Part shown: positions 42,319 to 52,402 of the stretch, in pieces
How the letters are laid out: every line of letters begins with the position of its first letter
Numbering within the stretch: the first letter of the stretch is position 1
Origin: Ichthyophis bannanicus
Taxonomy: Eukaryota > Chordata > Amphibia > Gymnophiona > Ichthyophiidae
Assembly: GCA_033557465.1 (NCBI GenBank)
Contig: CM066033.1
Coordinates: 708,073,637-708,137,636, forward strand
Length of the DNA: 64,000 nucleotides
Direction: 5' to 3'
Notes under the pieces: generated by a model
Database searches by the model: none
What the model was told of the DNA's origin: nothing
What the model saw: only the letters and a program-made list of their open reading frames with translations
Position numbers and translations under genes: made by a program

Positions 42319-42436
42319 ACTGATGTGAGGAGGCGGTTCCTTGGTATTTATACCAGTGTCATCAAAAGGATGACGTTTCTCAGTCTCCAAGCTGCTGGAA
42401 GAGGAGCACAACCCAGAGGTTTCGGGACCAGACTGG
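42319..42436 (-). repeat. DIRS-C right inverted terminal repeat
   Basis: Reverse complement of 26799-26916 over 118 bp. The element ends about 15 bp further at cgataagga. Confidence 0.9.
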
Positions 42437-42829
42437 AGGGACGATAAGGAATCTATGTTATGGTTTATCCTCATGGCTTCTCACTGAGCAATGACAATAT
42501 TTGAAATTCAAAACATATCCAGATTCAACACTGATTATGCCTGGGCATCAGGTTTTCTCACATTCAGCACAGAATATGTTTAGTGGACAAGTTTTATGAA
42601 AGAATAAATGGTGAGGATTCGGATACTTTCTCCTGAAGAGCATTTAAGAATCAGCAACTCTCTTCCTGATGCATAACCAGACATCTTTTAACAGTGGTCA
42701 TCAATGACGAAATAATTTTGTAACTGTGCTCTAAAGCTATGTAAACAGGCAGCAGATTATTCCTCGCAAAGAAACCTTTTACATATATATCACATTTATC
42801 TGTCTGATCAGCTATTGCATAGATCACAC

Positions 42830-42949
42830 CTTCAATTATCTCTTCAAAGTCATCCACAAAGAATTCTTTTAATGGGGGCCGCTTGGGCCGTTTCAAAGTG
42901 TTGAGTAGTTGCTGGATCTTTGTAGAGACACGACTACTGACAGCAACAC
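42830..42949 (-). CDS. DIP2B: DIP2 (probably DIP2B) exon
   Basis: This 120-bp exon encodes VAVSSRVSTKIQQLLNTLKR followed by PKRPPLKEFFVDDFEEIIE. The KIQQLLNTLKRPKRPPL block is diagnostic of vertebrate DIP2. The acceptor is ccacag|GTGTTG and the donor ATTGAAG|gtgtga. Its first two bases complete a Gly codon begun in 43411-43557, and its last base begins the Val codon completed at 26516. The following intron is 16.3 kb and filled with the DIRS-C stack. Confidence 0.95.
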
Positions 42950-43410
42950 CTGTGGAAGAGAACAATTTCATAGTATAACAATTCTCATTTACAGAAAGCT
43001 ATCAAGCATACTCAGCACTGCACAAGACAAGACACATAGTTACCATTTTACCCTTTTAAGATAGGAAATGCACTCTTACATCCTTTCAAAATGTACCATT
43101 TCTCTATTTGTTTTTCTTTCACATATTTCCCCCTTTTTTCCCATCATATTGCTTTCCGGGCAGATTTAAGTTGTTGCCAAGCATGCAAAAGGGACTCATT
43201 TTTGTTCCCTTCTGTCACAAGAAGAAACTGAGATTCGTGATTACTGTTGTCACTGCACCCATAATTTTGAGAATGGGGGAAATTAACAAAGCCCCAAAAC
43301 AACCTTGGGCATTCCTATTGTTGGATAAGTACCAGCCACAGGAAAATCCAGTTCACTTCACAGTGAAATTTCACTAACACGGCTTTAAATTTTTATAAAG
43401 CATTCCTTAC

Positions 43411-43557
43411 CATCAGCTGTGTCCATCAGGCTAGATCTCCTGGACTGTTTGTGCATCCCTTTCACAAGTCCTGATGGTGGCAGATCTACATTGATTGGAC
43501 GCACAGAGGAGGATGAAGAGCTAGTTGTGGTGACATCAGGGGGAGCAGAATAACTCT
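43411..43557 (-). CDS. DIP2B: DIP2 (probably DIP2B) exon, Ser-rich linker
   Basis: The exon encodes SYSAPPDVTTTSSSSSSVRP, INVDLPPSGLVKGM and HKQSRRSSLMDTADG, a Ser-rich linker before the LNTLKRPKRPP block of DIP2. RRSSL is a plausible basophilic kinase site. The donor is GCTGATG|gtaagg. The acceptor is most likely ggctcag|AGAGTT at 43557, though agag|AGTT (43555) is possible. Upstream exons, including the DMAP1-binding domain, are not in the window. Confidence 0.88.
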
Positions 43558-43830
43558 CTGAGCCCAAGAGGGTAAAAGAAAGAATTGTATATTAGTGTCA
43601 CAATTTAGGAATAAAGAAAATGGATCAGAAATGTGATCCCAGGTTGGTATATTTTTGTAGGCATATCAGTAACAGTCTTCACATTCTTCACAAACAAGAG
43701 AACACACTTCAATGAGAAAATACACACACACAGAAATAATTCCTCCTAACCCAAAGGCAGATACTCTTTAATTTAAAGCAGATGTTGTTTTTCATTAAAA
43801 AACAAAAAACAAAATAAAAACCCATAAGGG

Positions 43831-44120
43831 GTCTGCCCTGGTGGCTCAGTAGTAGTGCTAAATGTCCTGCCATGAGGAAGACTAATTTGATTCCTTGGTG
43901 CTTTCAAATCCTGGATCAGCTGAGCGTGTTGAGGCATTCACAGCTCCTTTCAGAAGAGAGTCCCAGCCACTGTTCAAGGGTACCAACTATTTATTAGAAC
44001 TGGGATGCAAGTGTACCAAGTTCCAAAATGACTCAGTGTATGTCTCCAGGCAATGGACCTTTTGTGGAGATATAGCTTGAGTATATATTTAGTGCTAATG
44101 TGATTTTCATTTGTTTGTTT
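43831..44120 (+). mobile_element. tRNA-derived SINE, degenerate
   Basis: The segment gccctggtggctcagtagta with gatt...cttggtg downstream resembles the A and B boxes of a tRNA promoter. The body that follows is not clearly assignable and the right edge is uncertain. Confidence 0.5.
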
Positions 44121-44464
44121 GAATTTGCATATGTGCTGCTGGATTTTATTTATTATTACAGATATTAGAGTGTACGCCGCATAGTATGACCAGTTTTAAG
44201 GGGTAAAATCAGGGCCGGTGCTACTTTTTTTGCTGCCCTGTTCAAATGATTGCCATGTTGCCCCCCCCCCCCCCACCTGTCCCTACCATCACTGTTATCC
44301 CCACCCTCACTGATTCCAATGGAGCCCTTTCACAAGCCTCTCTTTTGCCCCAACATGTTGACAATTCTGAGAGGGCAGAGTAGCAAAAAAACCCAGAGGC
44401 AGGTGGCACCTTTTACACTAACCTGTTTATTGAGTTATAAATTTTGAAGGATGAGAGCCCACTA
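44121..44464. other. Unassigned intronic or intergenic DNA
   Basis: No gene. A C run lies at 44262-44274 within a stretch beginning agggccggtgctac, reminiscent of dispersed hAT fragments but too short to call. Confidence 0.4.
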
Positions 44465-44700
44465 AGGAGTAGGCGGCTAGTGATTAAGGCAGCAGCCTGG
44501 GACCAGAAAGACCAAGGTTTAAAAGCCACTGGCATTCCTTGTGTCATTGGGCAAGTCACTTAATCTTCCACTGCCTCAGCTACAAACTTAGATTGTAAGC
44601 TCTCGGGGGAGAGGAAAATACCTACCATACCTGATTGTAACTCACCTTGAACTACTACTGGAAAAGTATGAGCTAAATACTACTAATAAAAAATCAATGT
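44465..44700 (+). mobile_element. tRNA-derived SINE
   Basis: The head (ggcggctagtgattaaggca) is followed by a B-box-like accaaggtttaaaagccact. The body ttgggcaagtcacttaatct, then tgcctcagctacaaacttag and attgtaagctctcgggg is a combination common to tRNA-derived SINEs of amphibians and other vertebrates. It ends in aataaaaaatc. Confidence 0.75.
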
Positions 44701-44849
44701 AGACTCTTGTCCTCACAAGCTCATGCCTCAATAAATTGGTTAGTCTAAAGTTTATGTATGGGTGAGGTTATAAATGTAGCATGTCCTCAATAATTCTGGG
44801 ATCTGTCTTAACCAGAACAACACACCTCCTTAATATACTATTTCTAATA

Positions 44850-46790
44850 AATTCAATATTATCAATCTTATTTACAGAGCACCAAATGCCCCTACTGATG
44901 ATCTCTCAGACATAATTGATCTCGCCTGCAATCCTGATTCCCCCAACAAACCTAACTTACTTCTTGGTGACTTCAACCTTGCATCCTCACAACCCTTCTT
45001 ATCTAACACCTTCCTTGAAGCAATGAATAATCTACATTATAGACAAATTGTAAATCTCCCCACTCACCAACGAGGTAACCTACTTGATCTCATTTTTGTC
45101 CCAGCCATAGATACCTATACGACAAGTCAACTTGATCTTACAATAACTCCTGTTCCCTGGTCAGACCACAACCTTATAACATTTTCAATTCCATCTACAG
45201 ATAATTCAAAAAAATCGCTCAATTATCTCCTCGCCCATTAAAAAATCCTCATGTTTTAAATCATTTGATAAAGATGAGATCATTACCCAAGTTATCCCAA
45301 ACCTTTCTAAACCAGCTGGAACTATCAATGAAATGGTATCAAACTGGAATGACATCGTCAGTCTTTATGCCTATAAATCCACCACATCCAATCAATCTTC
45401 ATTCAACAAGACGACATCAAGAAAACAGAATGCACCATGGTACACCCCTGATTTACGAGCCTCTTTGCTTCAACTGAGGAAACTAGAGAGGAAATGGAGA
45501 CGTACTATAAATCCCTCCAATCAAGACGCTTACCTAGTTCAATTAAAATCCTACCGCGAACTAACCTTTGCAAAGAGAAAATAATTCCATTCTTCACTAC
45601 TTAATCGTTCTCTTAACAAGCCACATGAACTCTTCCAACTAGTAAAATCCTTATCCAGAGAACCTTTCATACCTCAACAAGAACAAATACAGCCTCAATT
45701 ATATGCTAATTATATTCAATCAAAGGCAATCAAAGTTACATTATTGTCAAAAGAAATCTCTCATCCTCCCAGCATTCAGTTTCCACTAAACAAATTTACA
45801 TCTCCTTCTCCAAGTACCATTGAAGACATTTTAGCCACTATTAATACCACCACAGCTCCAAATGATCCTTGTCCAGCTCATTGGATCAGAGCTTTGAAAG
45901 TGGAACTTAGCTCATACATAGCATCTATAGCAGACAAATCATTCACCACCGGTGTTTTCCCAACAATCCTCAAGCAGACATCAATTCGACCATTGCTGAA
46001 AAATAACAAACTTGACCCAAAGAAGGAGGACTCTTATCGTCCAATTTCTAGTATTCCCCTATTAGCTAAAATTCTAGAAAAGGTGACCTTGAGACAGATC
46101 CAACAACATATCGATACTGAAGCCCCTTTAGACTCAAGCCAACATGGTTTTAGGGAAGCACATGGAGTTGAGACTCTTCTTGCCTCTTTAATGAATTCCC
46201 TTATCATTGCTATAGATAATATCAAGACCGGAGTTGCATTGATCTTCCTAGATATTGCAGCAGCATTTGATTCAGTTAATCATGAACAACTTCTAGTCCG
46301 CCTCCATGAGAAGGGAATACAAGGAATTGCATGGGACCGGTGCAAGTCTTATCTAGAAGACCAATGGCAACAAGTTCGAATTGATAATACATCTTATCCA
46401 TTCCAACAGAAACAAGGTGTTCCACAGGGTTCCTCACTATCAGCATTGCTTTTTAACATCTATATGCAACCAATCTGTAATATTGCCCGTACCTTTGGTA
46501 TATCTTGTCTTATTTATGCTGATGATGTGCTGTTGTTCACACCTATTAATGTGATTAGCCCTGATTACACAATTTTAATTAACTGTTTCAATTCAATAAC
46601 CGATTGGCTGCTCACTCAGAACCTTCGAATAAATTTTAAAAAAACTGAAGTCCTAATCGTTACAAGAAACAATGACTTCTCTTCACCACCTTCATTAAGA
46701 GTACGAGACGCTGATTTACCTATTAAATCCACCATTTGATACTTAGGTGTCATTCTCGACCAGCGACTTGAATTTAATGAGCATTCCGCT
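44850..46790 (+). pseudogene. L2-like LINE ORF2 (EN-RT), broken
   Basis: The endonuclease end shows GDFNL and WSDHNLITFSIP (45023-45200). After frame changes the pre-RT region is at 45265-45584. The RT frame (45744-46739, 331 residues) contains NDPCPAHWIRALK, SYRPISSIPLLAKILEK, QHGFREAHGVETLLASLMNS, FLDIAAAFDSVNHEQL, GVPQGSSLSALLFNIYM and LIYADDVLLFTPI with intact catalytic YADD. A TGA at 46737 interrupts it, followed in frame by YLGVILDQRL. It encodes the EN/RT that mobilises the LINE and probably the SINEs sharing its tail. Confidence 0.88.
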
Positions 46791-46809
46791 TTAAAAGTAA
46801 AATTTAAAA
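44850..46809 (+). mobile_element. L2-like LINE, truncated at both ends
   Basis: It starts within the endonuclease (LIYRAPNAPTDDL...NLLLGDFNLASS) and runs through the RT to YLGVILDQRLEFNEHSALKV, where DIRS-E sequence takes over at 46810. LINE copies normally keep their 3' end, so the loss of the 3' part suggests that the DIRS junction removed it. The missing 3' part was not found on the far side of DIRS-E (49790 onwards). Confidence 0.85.
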
Positions 46810-47687
46810 AAGACGAATATTCCTAGAGTGCGAAGAAATGCTGCCACTACAGCCATGCATTTCGTAAACACCCTTGGTGCTGAGGCCAGGCCAAACGGAA
46901 GCACCCTGTATTGGTAGTGCTTTCCTTGAAAGAGGAAGCGAAGGAACCTTCGGTGAGTTGGATGGATGAGAACATGAGTGAACGCATCCTTGAGATCTAG
47001 AGAACAAAGCCAATCCTGACTCTGAAGGTATGGCAGCAGAGTTCCAAGAGAAATCATCTTGAATTTCTCTTTGAACAGGAATTTGTTCAGTTCTCTGAGA
47101 TCTAAAATGGGTCTGTGTCTCCCTGTTTTCTTTGGAATAAGGAAATAAGGGGAGTAAAACGCTGTACCCTGTTGGGAAATGAGTACGTCTTCTATTGCCC
47201 CCTGGGCAAGAAGTAAACTGACCTCTTGACTCAACTGAGTGTTGAGAGAAGCCTGAGAATTGAACTGTCTTACCACTGTAGGAGGGGGCATGTTGAAGAA
47301 ATGAAGCTTGTACCCCTCTCTTACAATGGAAAGAGTCCATTCTTCTGCTGTTATTTGCACCCATCTGGGGGCAAAATGAGACAACCTTCCTGGAATGGTG
47401 GAAGGCTCTGGCCCGTTCAGGGCTAGGAAGGCCATGTTCTCTAGATGAGAGTCAAAGTCCCTGTGGAGGTTGAGTCTCCTGGGCCGGTTGAGGCTTAGCA
47501 GTCTTGGATTTCCTTTGCTTTGGGGGCTGCTGTCCCTTTCGGATGGATTGACCTGCAGAATGCACCTGCTGGGTATAGGAGGAGTAGAACCTCTTCTTTT
47601 TAGAGAAGAATGGCTTCTTGTAGGATTTCCTCCTTGAAGGATCAGCTGTAGCTTTGGATAGTCTATCCAAAGTGGTGTTATCAGCAT
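46810..47687 (-). pseudogene. DIRS-E reverse transcriptase, truncated
   Basis: The frame (46791-47687) has PSTIPGRLSHFAPRWVQITA, YFLIPKKTGRHRPILDLREL, SLDLKDAFTHVLIHPTHRRF and LPFGLASAPRVFTKCMAVVA. It ends where DIRS-D continues to FPYLDDWLIRAP. The truncation removes the catalytic YLDD. Confidence 0.85.
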
Positions 47688-49402
47688 CTAGCTCATTAGC
47701 TTTCTCTTGCCAATTTTTGCCAAAGAGATTTTCGCCAGTACAGGGGATATTGCCCAGCTTGTCCTGTACCCAGAGTTCTAAGTCAGATGCCTGGAGCCAG
47801 GCAATCCTGTGAGCCACTATGTCAATGGCAGAGGTTCTGCTGATGCACTCAAAGCAGTCAAAAGCTGCACGATTAACAAACTTGGAAACATCCTGGGCAT
47901 GTTTGACAAGTGTAAGGTAATCCTGCCTTTTATCATCAGGAAGGAGAGGGCTCATAAGCTCTAGATCTCCTGTGACCTCCTTAAGAAACATTCCCATATA
48001 TAAGATGTAGGAACTAATCCTGGCAGAAAGCATAGAGGCCTGGAATGTACGACGCCCAAAGGCATCAAGAGTCCTACATTCACGTCCTGGAGGATTAGAT
48101 GCATGTCTTTTTGCACTCTTGATCCTTCTCACAGCTAACTCCACCACTATGGAGTGGTGTGGCAACTGAGTTTTTTGAAATCCAGGACAAGGAGGCACTC
48201 AATACATGGTATCTAGCCTACGGGAATGAGGAGAGGTGGTAAGAGGCGTTTCCCACATTCTTAACATGAGATCATGCAAGATCTCATGAATAGGCAAAGT
48301 AGCCGCTTCCTTGGGAGCTTTAGGATATTGTAAAATCTCCAACTCCTTGGCCCTGGGCTCTGTTTCAGGAGCCACTGTGATGGAAAGACCTCTAGCCACC
48401 TCCATGATGAAATCCTGAAAGGATACATCCTCTGGAGGAGACATCCTACGTTTAGGAGAAGGCAGCTCCTCAGAGAGAAGTACTCCAGCATCGACAGAGC
48501 TGTCAGAATCCTCAGAGTCATCAGAGGATTCAAAATATCTTCTGTCCGGGTGCTCCTGTAAAGCACAATACTGGTACCGATCGAAGTCGGTACCGGAGGG
48601 GTCCGGTATCCGCTTGTCAATACCGGAGGGAGCAGCATGCCTCAGTGTCGGTAACAGAGTTGCCGATGTCGATGCTGTCGGTACCGGTACCGATGTCGAT
48701 GCTGTCGGTACCGGTACCGATGTCGATGCTGTCGGTACCGGTACCGATGTCGATGCTGTCGGTACCGGTACCGATGTCGGTGCTGGAACCAGTGTCGATA
48801 CGGGTTAAATTGTCTGAAGTGGTCTCGAAGGCACCGAGGCCACAATGAGAGCCGCCAGACTTCGCTCAATAGCCAGGAATCTCTGGTCAATTGATGCTGC
48901 CGATGCCTGGGTGTCGGTACCGGACGAAGCGGCCAGTACCCCAGAGCATGGCACCAGTAGTTCTGCCGAGGTTGGGGCCTCGAGAACATCCTGGAGCCCC
49001 GATAGTGCTTTGGAAGCTGAAGCCTCCCGCCGGGACAATTTTGCCGGTACAAGTTCCTCAAGGGCAACGCCAGAGGCATCTCGATACTTGGAAGGAGATC
49101 TACCCTTTGAGGACCAGCCAGATTTATGTTTGGTTACCTGAGATCCATGGGAGGAAGACGAAGCCCTGGAAGACGTCGATGCCACGGATGCTGCATCGGA
49201 GGGAAAAAGGGTGCTAAGCTTAGCAGCTCGGTTCTGCTGACCCCTCTTTGACATCCCCCGAGATGGAGTGGTGAGGACCTAAACATTTAAGGCAACACTC
49301 GTGAGTATCGGCGACGGAGATGGTACCACCACACTTTGAACACTTTTTGAAACCCGAAGCGGGTTTTTCCATGTTGAGGAAAAATTTGGGCCTAGTGCCC
49401 AA
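47452..49402 (-). pseudogene. DIRS-E gag, frameshifted
   Basis: In order: a Cys module (KCSKCGGTISVADTHECCLK, 49402-49220), a Ser-rich part starting MSKRGQQNRAAK (49254-48805), a segment over the 27-bp repeat (48655-48795), an acidic part, and the conserved gag body. The body (48444-48199 and 48198-47452) has SPPEDVSFQDFIMEVARGLS, ILHDLMLRMWETPL, RRTFQASMLSARISSY, FECISRTSAIDIVAHRIAWL, GKNWQEKANELDAD and KKPFFSKKKRFY. One in-frame stop (about 48199) and several frame changes break it. The matching DIRS-D gag has long open frames. Confidence 0.82.
48655..48795 (-). repeat. 27-bp tandem repeat inside DIRS gag
   Basis: The unit cgatgtcgatgctgtcggta plus ccggtac (27 bp, nine codons) is repeated about 4.5 times almost without change. 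A unit length divisible by three keeps any reading frame. The window ends (63975-64000) with the first unit of the same array in DIRS-D. Confidence 0.9.
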
Positions 49403-49607
49403 AATGGCGCATGGAGCCCTAGAGGAAAAAAGGGGTGGAAGATCCAGAAAAAAAGATTCAAAACTTTTTTTTTTTTTTTTTTTTTAAGAACGAAAGAAAG
49501 TACCGGCGGTACCCGTATAGCATTGAGGAAGGCAGACGCTCACAGAAAAAGAATGAAAAATACGGGATAATTTCTGCGGTGACAGGAAAATGACCTGCTG
49601 GCTCCAC
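49403..49607 (-). other. DIRS-E 5' untranslated region
   Basis: Contains a 22-nt T run (49467-49488) and no coding feature. Confidence 0.5.
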
Positions 49608-49790
49608 AGAAAACGAAGAACTGGAGAGAGGCAGTTGGGAAAGGCGGGAAGGCAGCACGCAGGTGCTGTGGGATGCTTCCAAAAGCTTTCTAATTGGACG
49701 CTGGGGAGCATTCCTGCGCAGGCTCCGTCGGTACCGATGATATCCGTATGTGAAGACTACATTCCTGCTTGTTCCTGGAGATAGAACCGG
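49608..49790 (-). repeat. DIRS-E right terminal repeat
   Basis: Reverse complement of DIRS-D 57829-57985, sharing actggagagaggcagttggg, ggtgctgtgggatgcttcca and the end attcctgcttgttcctggag. Confidence 0.8.
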
Positions 49791-49799
49791 AGTGCTATC

Positions 49800-50206
49800 C
49801 AGCCCAGCTGAGCCACCACAGGCATCGATGTGGCCACTTTCCTGATGTCATGAGGGACGCCTTCCCAACGGCACTGAAAAAGCCAGTAGGGAGACCCTTA
49901 GGCCTTGGCCTGAAGAGGCGTGCCCATAGGGACAGGTCACGCCACTTCGGAGCACTGACAGAGGAAAAACGGAGGTCGCACCCTCGAGGGGGTCGATGTG
50001 AAGATCAGCTACTGAACCACGCGTGATATTTCTTTGCCTGTTTCCCCATTTGATTTAATGGTGAAAAGGAAGGTAAAGGTTAAGACTGTTTCCAAAATGC
50101 AGCCTGCTGTTAAGTCAGCTGATAGGATGATTAGACCACTTGATAAACATTTTGCAGGTGGTTCTCTTGCCCAGACTTCTCTTGAGGGTGTGTCCTTTAG
50201 TTCATT
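49800..50206 (+). mobile_element. Older L1: 5' UTR and ORF1 start
   Basis: The 5' UTR is followed by an ATG at 50058 opening MVKRKVKVKTVSKMQPAVKS, a basic ORF1-like N-terminus. The frame is interrupted at 50207 by the 16-bp target site of the L1 at 50223. The fragment resumes at 56775. The ORF1 sequence differs from all three other L1 copies in the window. Confidence 0.6.
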
Positions 50207-50222
50207 AGAAAGGTCTCCTCCC
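50207..50222. repeat. Left target duplication of L1
   Basis: The 16-bp agaaaggtctcctccc is repeated exactly at 56759-56774, proving insertion into the older L1 fragment. Confidence 0.92.
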
Positions 50223-50771
50223 GAGGAGGAAGTGACGTCACCGGAGCCGATGGCGGCCTGAAAGAGCTGCTCCGGCACCGATCCGGCCGTTTAAAGTCAT
50301 ATTGCGACCCCCCGGAGGTGGAAAGTGGTGGTCCCGGGTGCGGGAAGCGGCCGGAGCTGACCGCGACGGCTGGAACGCCGGCGGCGGTTTAATTCGGCGG
50401 CAGAGAGCCGCGTGAGCGGGAGGCCTATACAGCCGCGTGGAGGGCAGAAATGGCGCCCGGAGGCCTCACAGAGGCGGCGTGAGTGGCGCATTTCCCCAGC
50501 TGTCCCATTCCTCCGAGAGAGAAGAGTGCGGAGCACAGGAGTGCTGGAGGAGGGCAATGAACCTGGCAGCAAACAGAGGCTGAGGAGGGAGCCCACAGGA
50601 CCGGAGACAGTCCTAAAACTGTGAGTTTGCAGTGCTAGAGTCAGAGGGCACTGGGAGGACCTGGTGCAGCACGGAGCAGAGTGACAGTATTGTGTAAGGC
50701 TGCCCTTAGTGACAGCAAGGGTGAAGAGTGAAAGACCAGTACAGAGCTAGACTGCATAATCTGGGGCAGAA

Positions 50772-51818
50772 ATGACCACTAGAAGGAAAGCGGCAGATCT
50801 TAAAGAGTTTGCCTACCCTGGATCGCATGGAGGGAAGGGAGAAGCCGGCCAGGCAGGGCATAAAAAGCCACCTGATGGACAAGAAGAGCAGAGTGAAGAA
50901 GTGGAGAGGGAGAATGTAACAGCTCTTGGGCAGGAAACTATGCAACATATCACCAGAGCGGAGCTTAGAGACTGGTTTCTTGAAATTAAAAATGAGGTGC
51001 AATCTGTGAAGAATGAGTTGAATGAGGTGTTGGGTCCCCTGAAGGAGGAAGTCGGCGAGTTGGTGTGTAGAATGGGAGATCACGAGAACAGGTTACAAGA
51101 ACTTGAACAACAACAGGAAGAAGAGACCCAACGGAATGTGAAGTTAGGATCTCAATATGAAGTTCTACTATATAAGCTGGAGGATCTGGAGAACCGTTCG
51201 CGACGCAACAATTTGAGACTCCGTGGGATCCCAGAGGAAAAGGAGTTTATGGACAGTGAAAAGGTTGCGCGATCGGTGTGCCTGGAAGCTCTCCGACAAG
51301 GTGGAGAAGAGGTGACAGCTATGGACATACAGTTGGAAAGAGCGCACCGTGCATTGGGCAAACCAGTTGGCAATAAACCACGAGACATCATCATATGCCT
51401 AGCACGGTATAAAATCAAAGAGAAAATTGTGCATAAAATACGGAGAGCAGGAGCCTTCATGTGGCAAGGGTACCCGGTGCACATATATGAGGACCTTTCT
51501 GCGGGCACGTTGCAGCGGAGGAGGGCTATGCAACCTGTTACACAAATCCTGCGGAGGGAAGACATTAAATATCGATGGCTTCATCCATTTGGACTCTCGT
51601 TCACAGTTAAAGGGCGACCGTGGCGGCTACAGACTCCGGAGGAGGCAATGCAGGCCCTTCGGGAGGCAGGACTGAGCACCACGACGGAAGGTGTGGGGGC
51701 AGGTATTGCACCTGGCGGGTGGCGGGGGCGGGGTGGGGGCAGCCCACAGCACCGGCGTGCAAGGACTGCACACCCAGGGCGGGAGCTGCAAGCCGCCCAG
51801 CTGCCGGAAGACACTTGA
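50772..51818 (+). CDS. L1 ORF1 protein, intact
   Basis: The 348-residue frame starts MTTRRKAADLKEFAYPG. A long coiled coil (about residues 60-135) precedes the RRM, which begins ENRSRRNNLRLRGIPEEKE near residue 140, followed by IQLERAHRALGKP (about 190) and the C-terminal domain (IRRAGAFMWQGYPVHIYEDL, about 220-240). The C-terminal tail is Gly/Arg/Ala-rich (GGWRGRGGGSPQHRRARTAH), longer than in the L1 at 28050. The domain order is that of L1 ORF1p, the RNA chaperone of the element. Confidence 0.9.
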   Translation: MTTRRKAADLKEFAYPGSHGGKGEAGQAGHKKPPDGQEEQSEEVERENVTALGQETMQHITRAELRDWFLEIKNEVQSVKNELNEVLGPLKEEVGELVCRMGDHENRLQELEQQQEEETQRNVKLGSQYEVLLYKLEDLENRSRRNNLRLRGIPEEKEFMDSEKVARSVCLEALRQGGEEVTAMDIQLERAHRALGKPVGNKPRDIIICLARYKIKEKIVHKIRRAGAFMWQGYPVHIYEDLSAGTLQRRRAMQPVTQILRREDIKYRWLHPFGLSFTVKGRPWRLQTPEEAMQALREAGLSTTTEGVGAGIAPGGWRGRGGGSPQHRRARTAHPGRELQAAQLPEDT

Positions 51819-52402
51819 AGGTCTTTGTGGACTGATAGCAGGTTGGTTTAACTGTTGAAGGGGGCAGGTGGAGTGTTATGTCTCTGTCTGACCCTCTTGG
51901 TAACATATAGGACTTGTGTAATGTAATTTGGGGAAGAGAAGGGAGGGGAGTTGGAGAGCGGGTGGTGAAGGGGAATGAGTAAGAGGATGGGAGGGGGAGG
52001 AGGATTCCGGGAACAGGGGGGAGGGGAGAGGGGGGACGGAAGGAGGGGTATTGAGGGTGTGGGAGGGGCATGTGGAGAGGAACAGGGGGGCAGAGGGGAT
52101 GAGTAGGTGACAGAGGGAGGCGGGTGAGTGGGTTGGTAGCCGGGGGGGGGGGTAGAGATGAGAATAAGTGTTAGGCTGGGGAAGGTAGGGGGCGCACTAC
52201 TCCTGAGTTATCCTCTGGAAATGATGGAGGATATGGGGGGGAAGGGGGGGGAGGGGGGGAGGGGGTTGGAGGCTGTGAGGCGGTTCAAAGAGGTTCGACG
52301 GGTGAGGAGAGGAGGAGGAGGAGGAGGGGGGGGTATGGGGCAGGGAGGGTGGGTGGCGGGTTAGGGGGAGGGGGGGGTGGGAAGCAGAGGAAGTTGCGGA
52401 TT
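51819..52402 (+). other. L1 inter-ORF region, G-rich
   Basis: No coding feature. Very G-rich with many GGGG runs (for example 52146-52155 and 52238-52262). Confidence 0.6.

Larger units (their letters stand above)
26755..42451 (-). mobile_element. DIRS-C: DIRS retrotransposon in a DIP2 intron, split twice
   Basis: Both termini are visible: acttacctg at 26766-26774 near the left end and cgataagga at 42442-42450 on the right. Without the L1 (28050-34947 plus one 15-bp target copy) and the hAT (37110-39956 plus one 8-bp copy) the element is about 5.9 kb, a normal DIRS length. Order on the minus strand is 5' repeat, gag (about 41520-40115), reverse transcriptase (about 40000-39965, then 37109-36494), RNase H (about 36020-35237), tyrosine recombinase (35200-34963, then 28034-27281), internal complementary region and 3' repeat. 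It shares strand with DIP2. Frames are partly broken. Confidence 0.9.
46810..49790 (-). mobile_element. DIRS-E: truncated DIRS (5' repeat, gag, RT start)
   Basis: On the minus strand this copy has the 5' terminal repeat (about 49608-49790), gag (about 49402-47452) and the RT up to just before the YLDD box (46810). The rest of RT, RNase H, recombinase and 3' repeat are absent. Over the shared part it is very similar to DIRS-D (61700-64000), including identical gag blocks. The 3' breakpoint abuts a LINE with no visible duplication. Confidence 0.88.

Noticed and set aside
44205..44290. Possible hAT fragment starting agggccggtgc
   Set aside because: Too short, no second terminus and no target duplication found.
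48614..48848. Plus-strand frames of repeated VDAVGTGTD
   Set aside because: They are shadows of the 27-bp repeat within the minus-strand DIRS gag.
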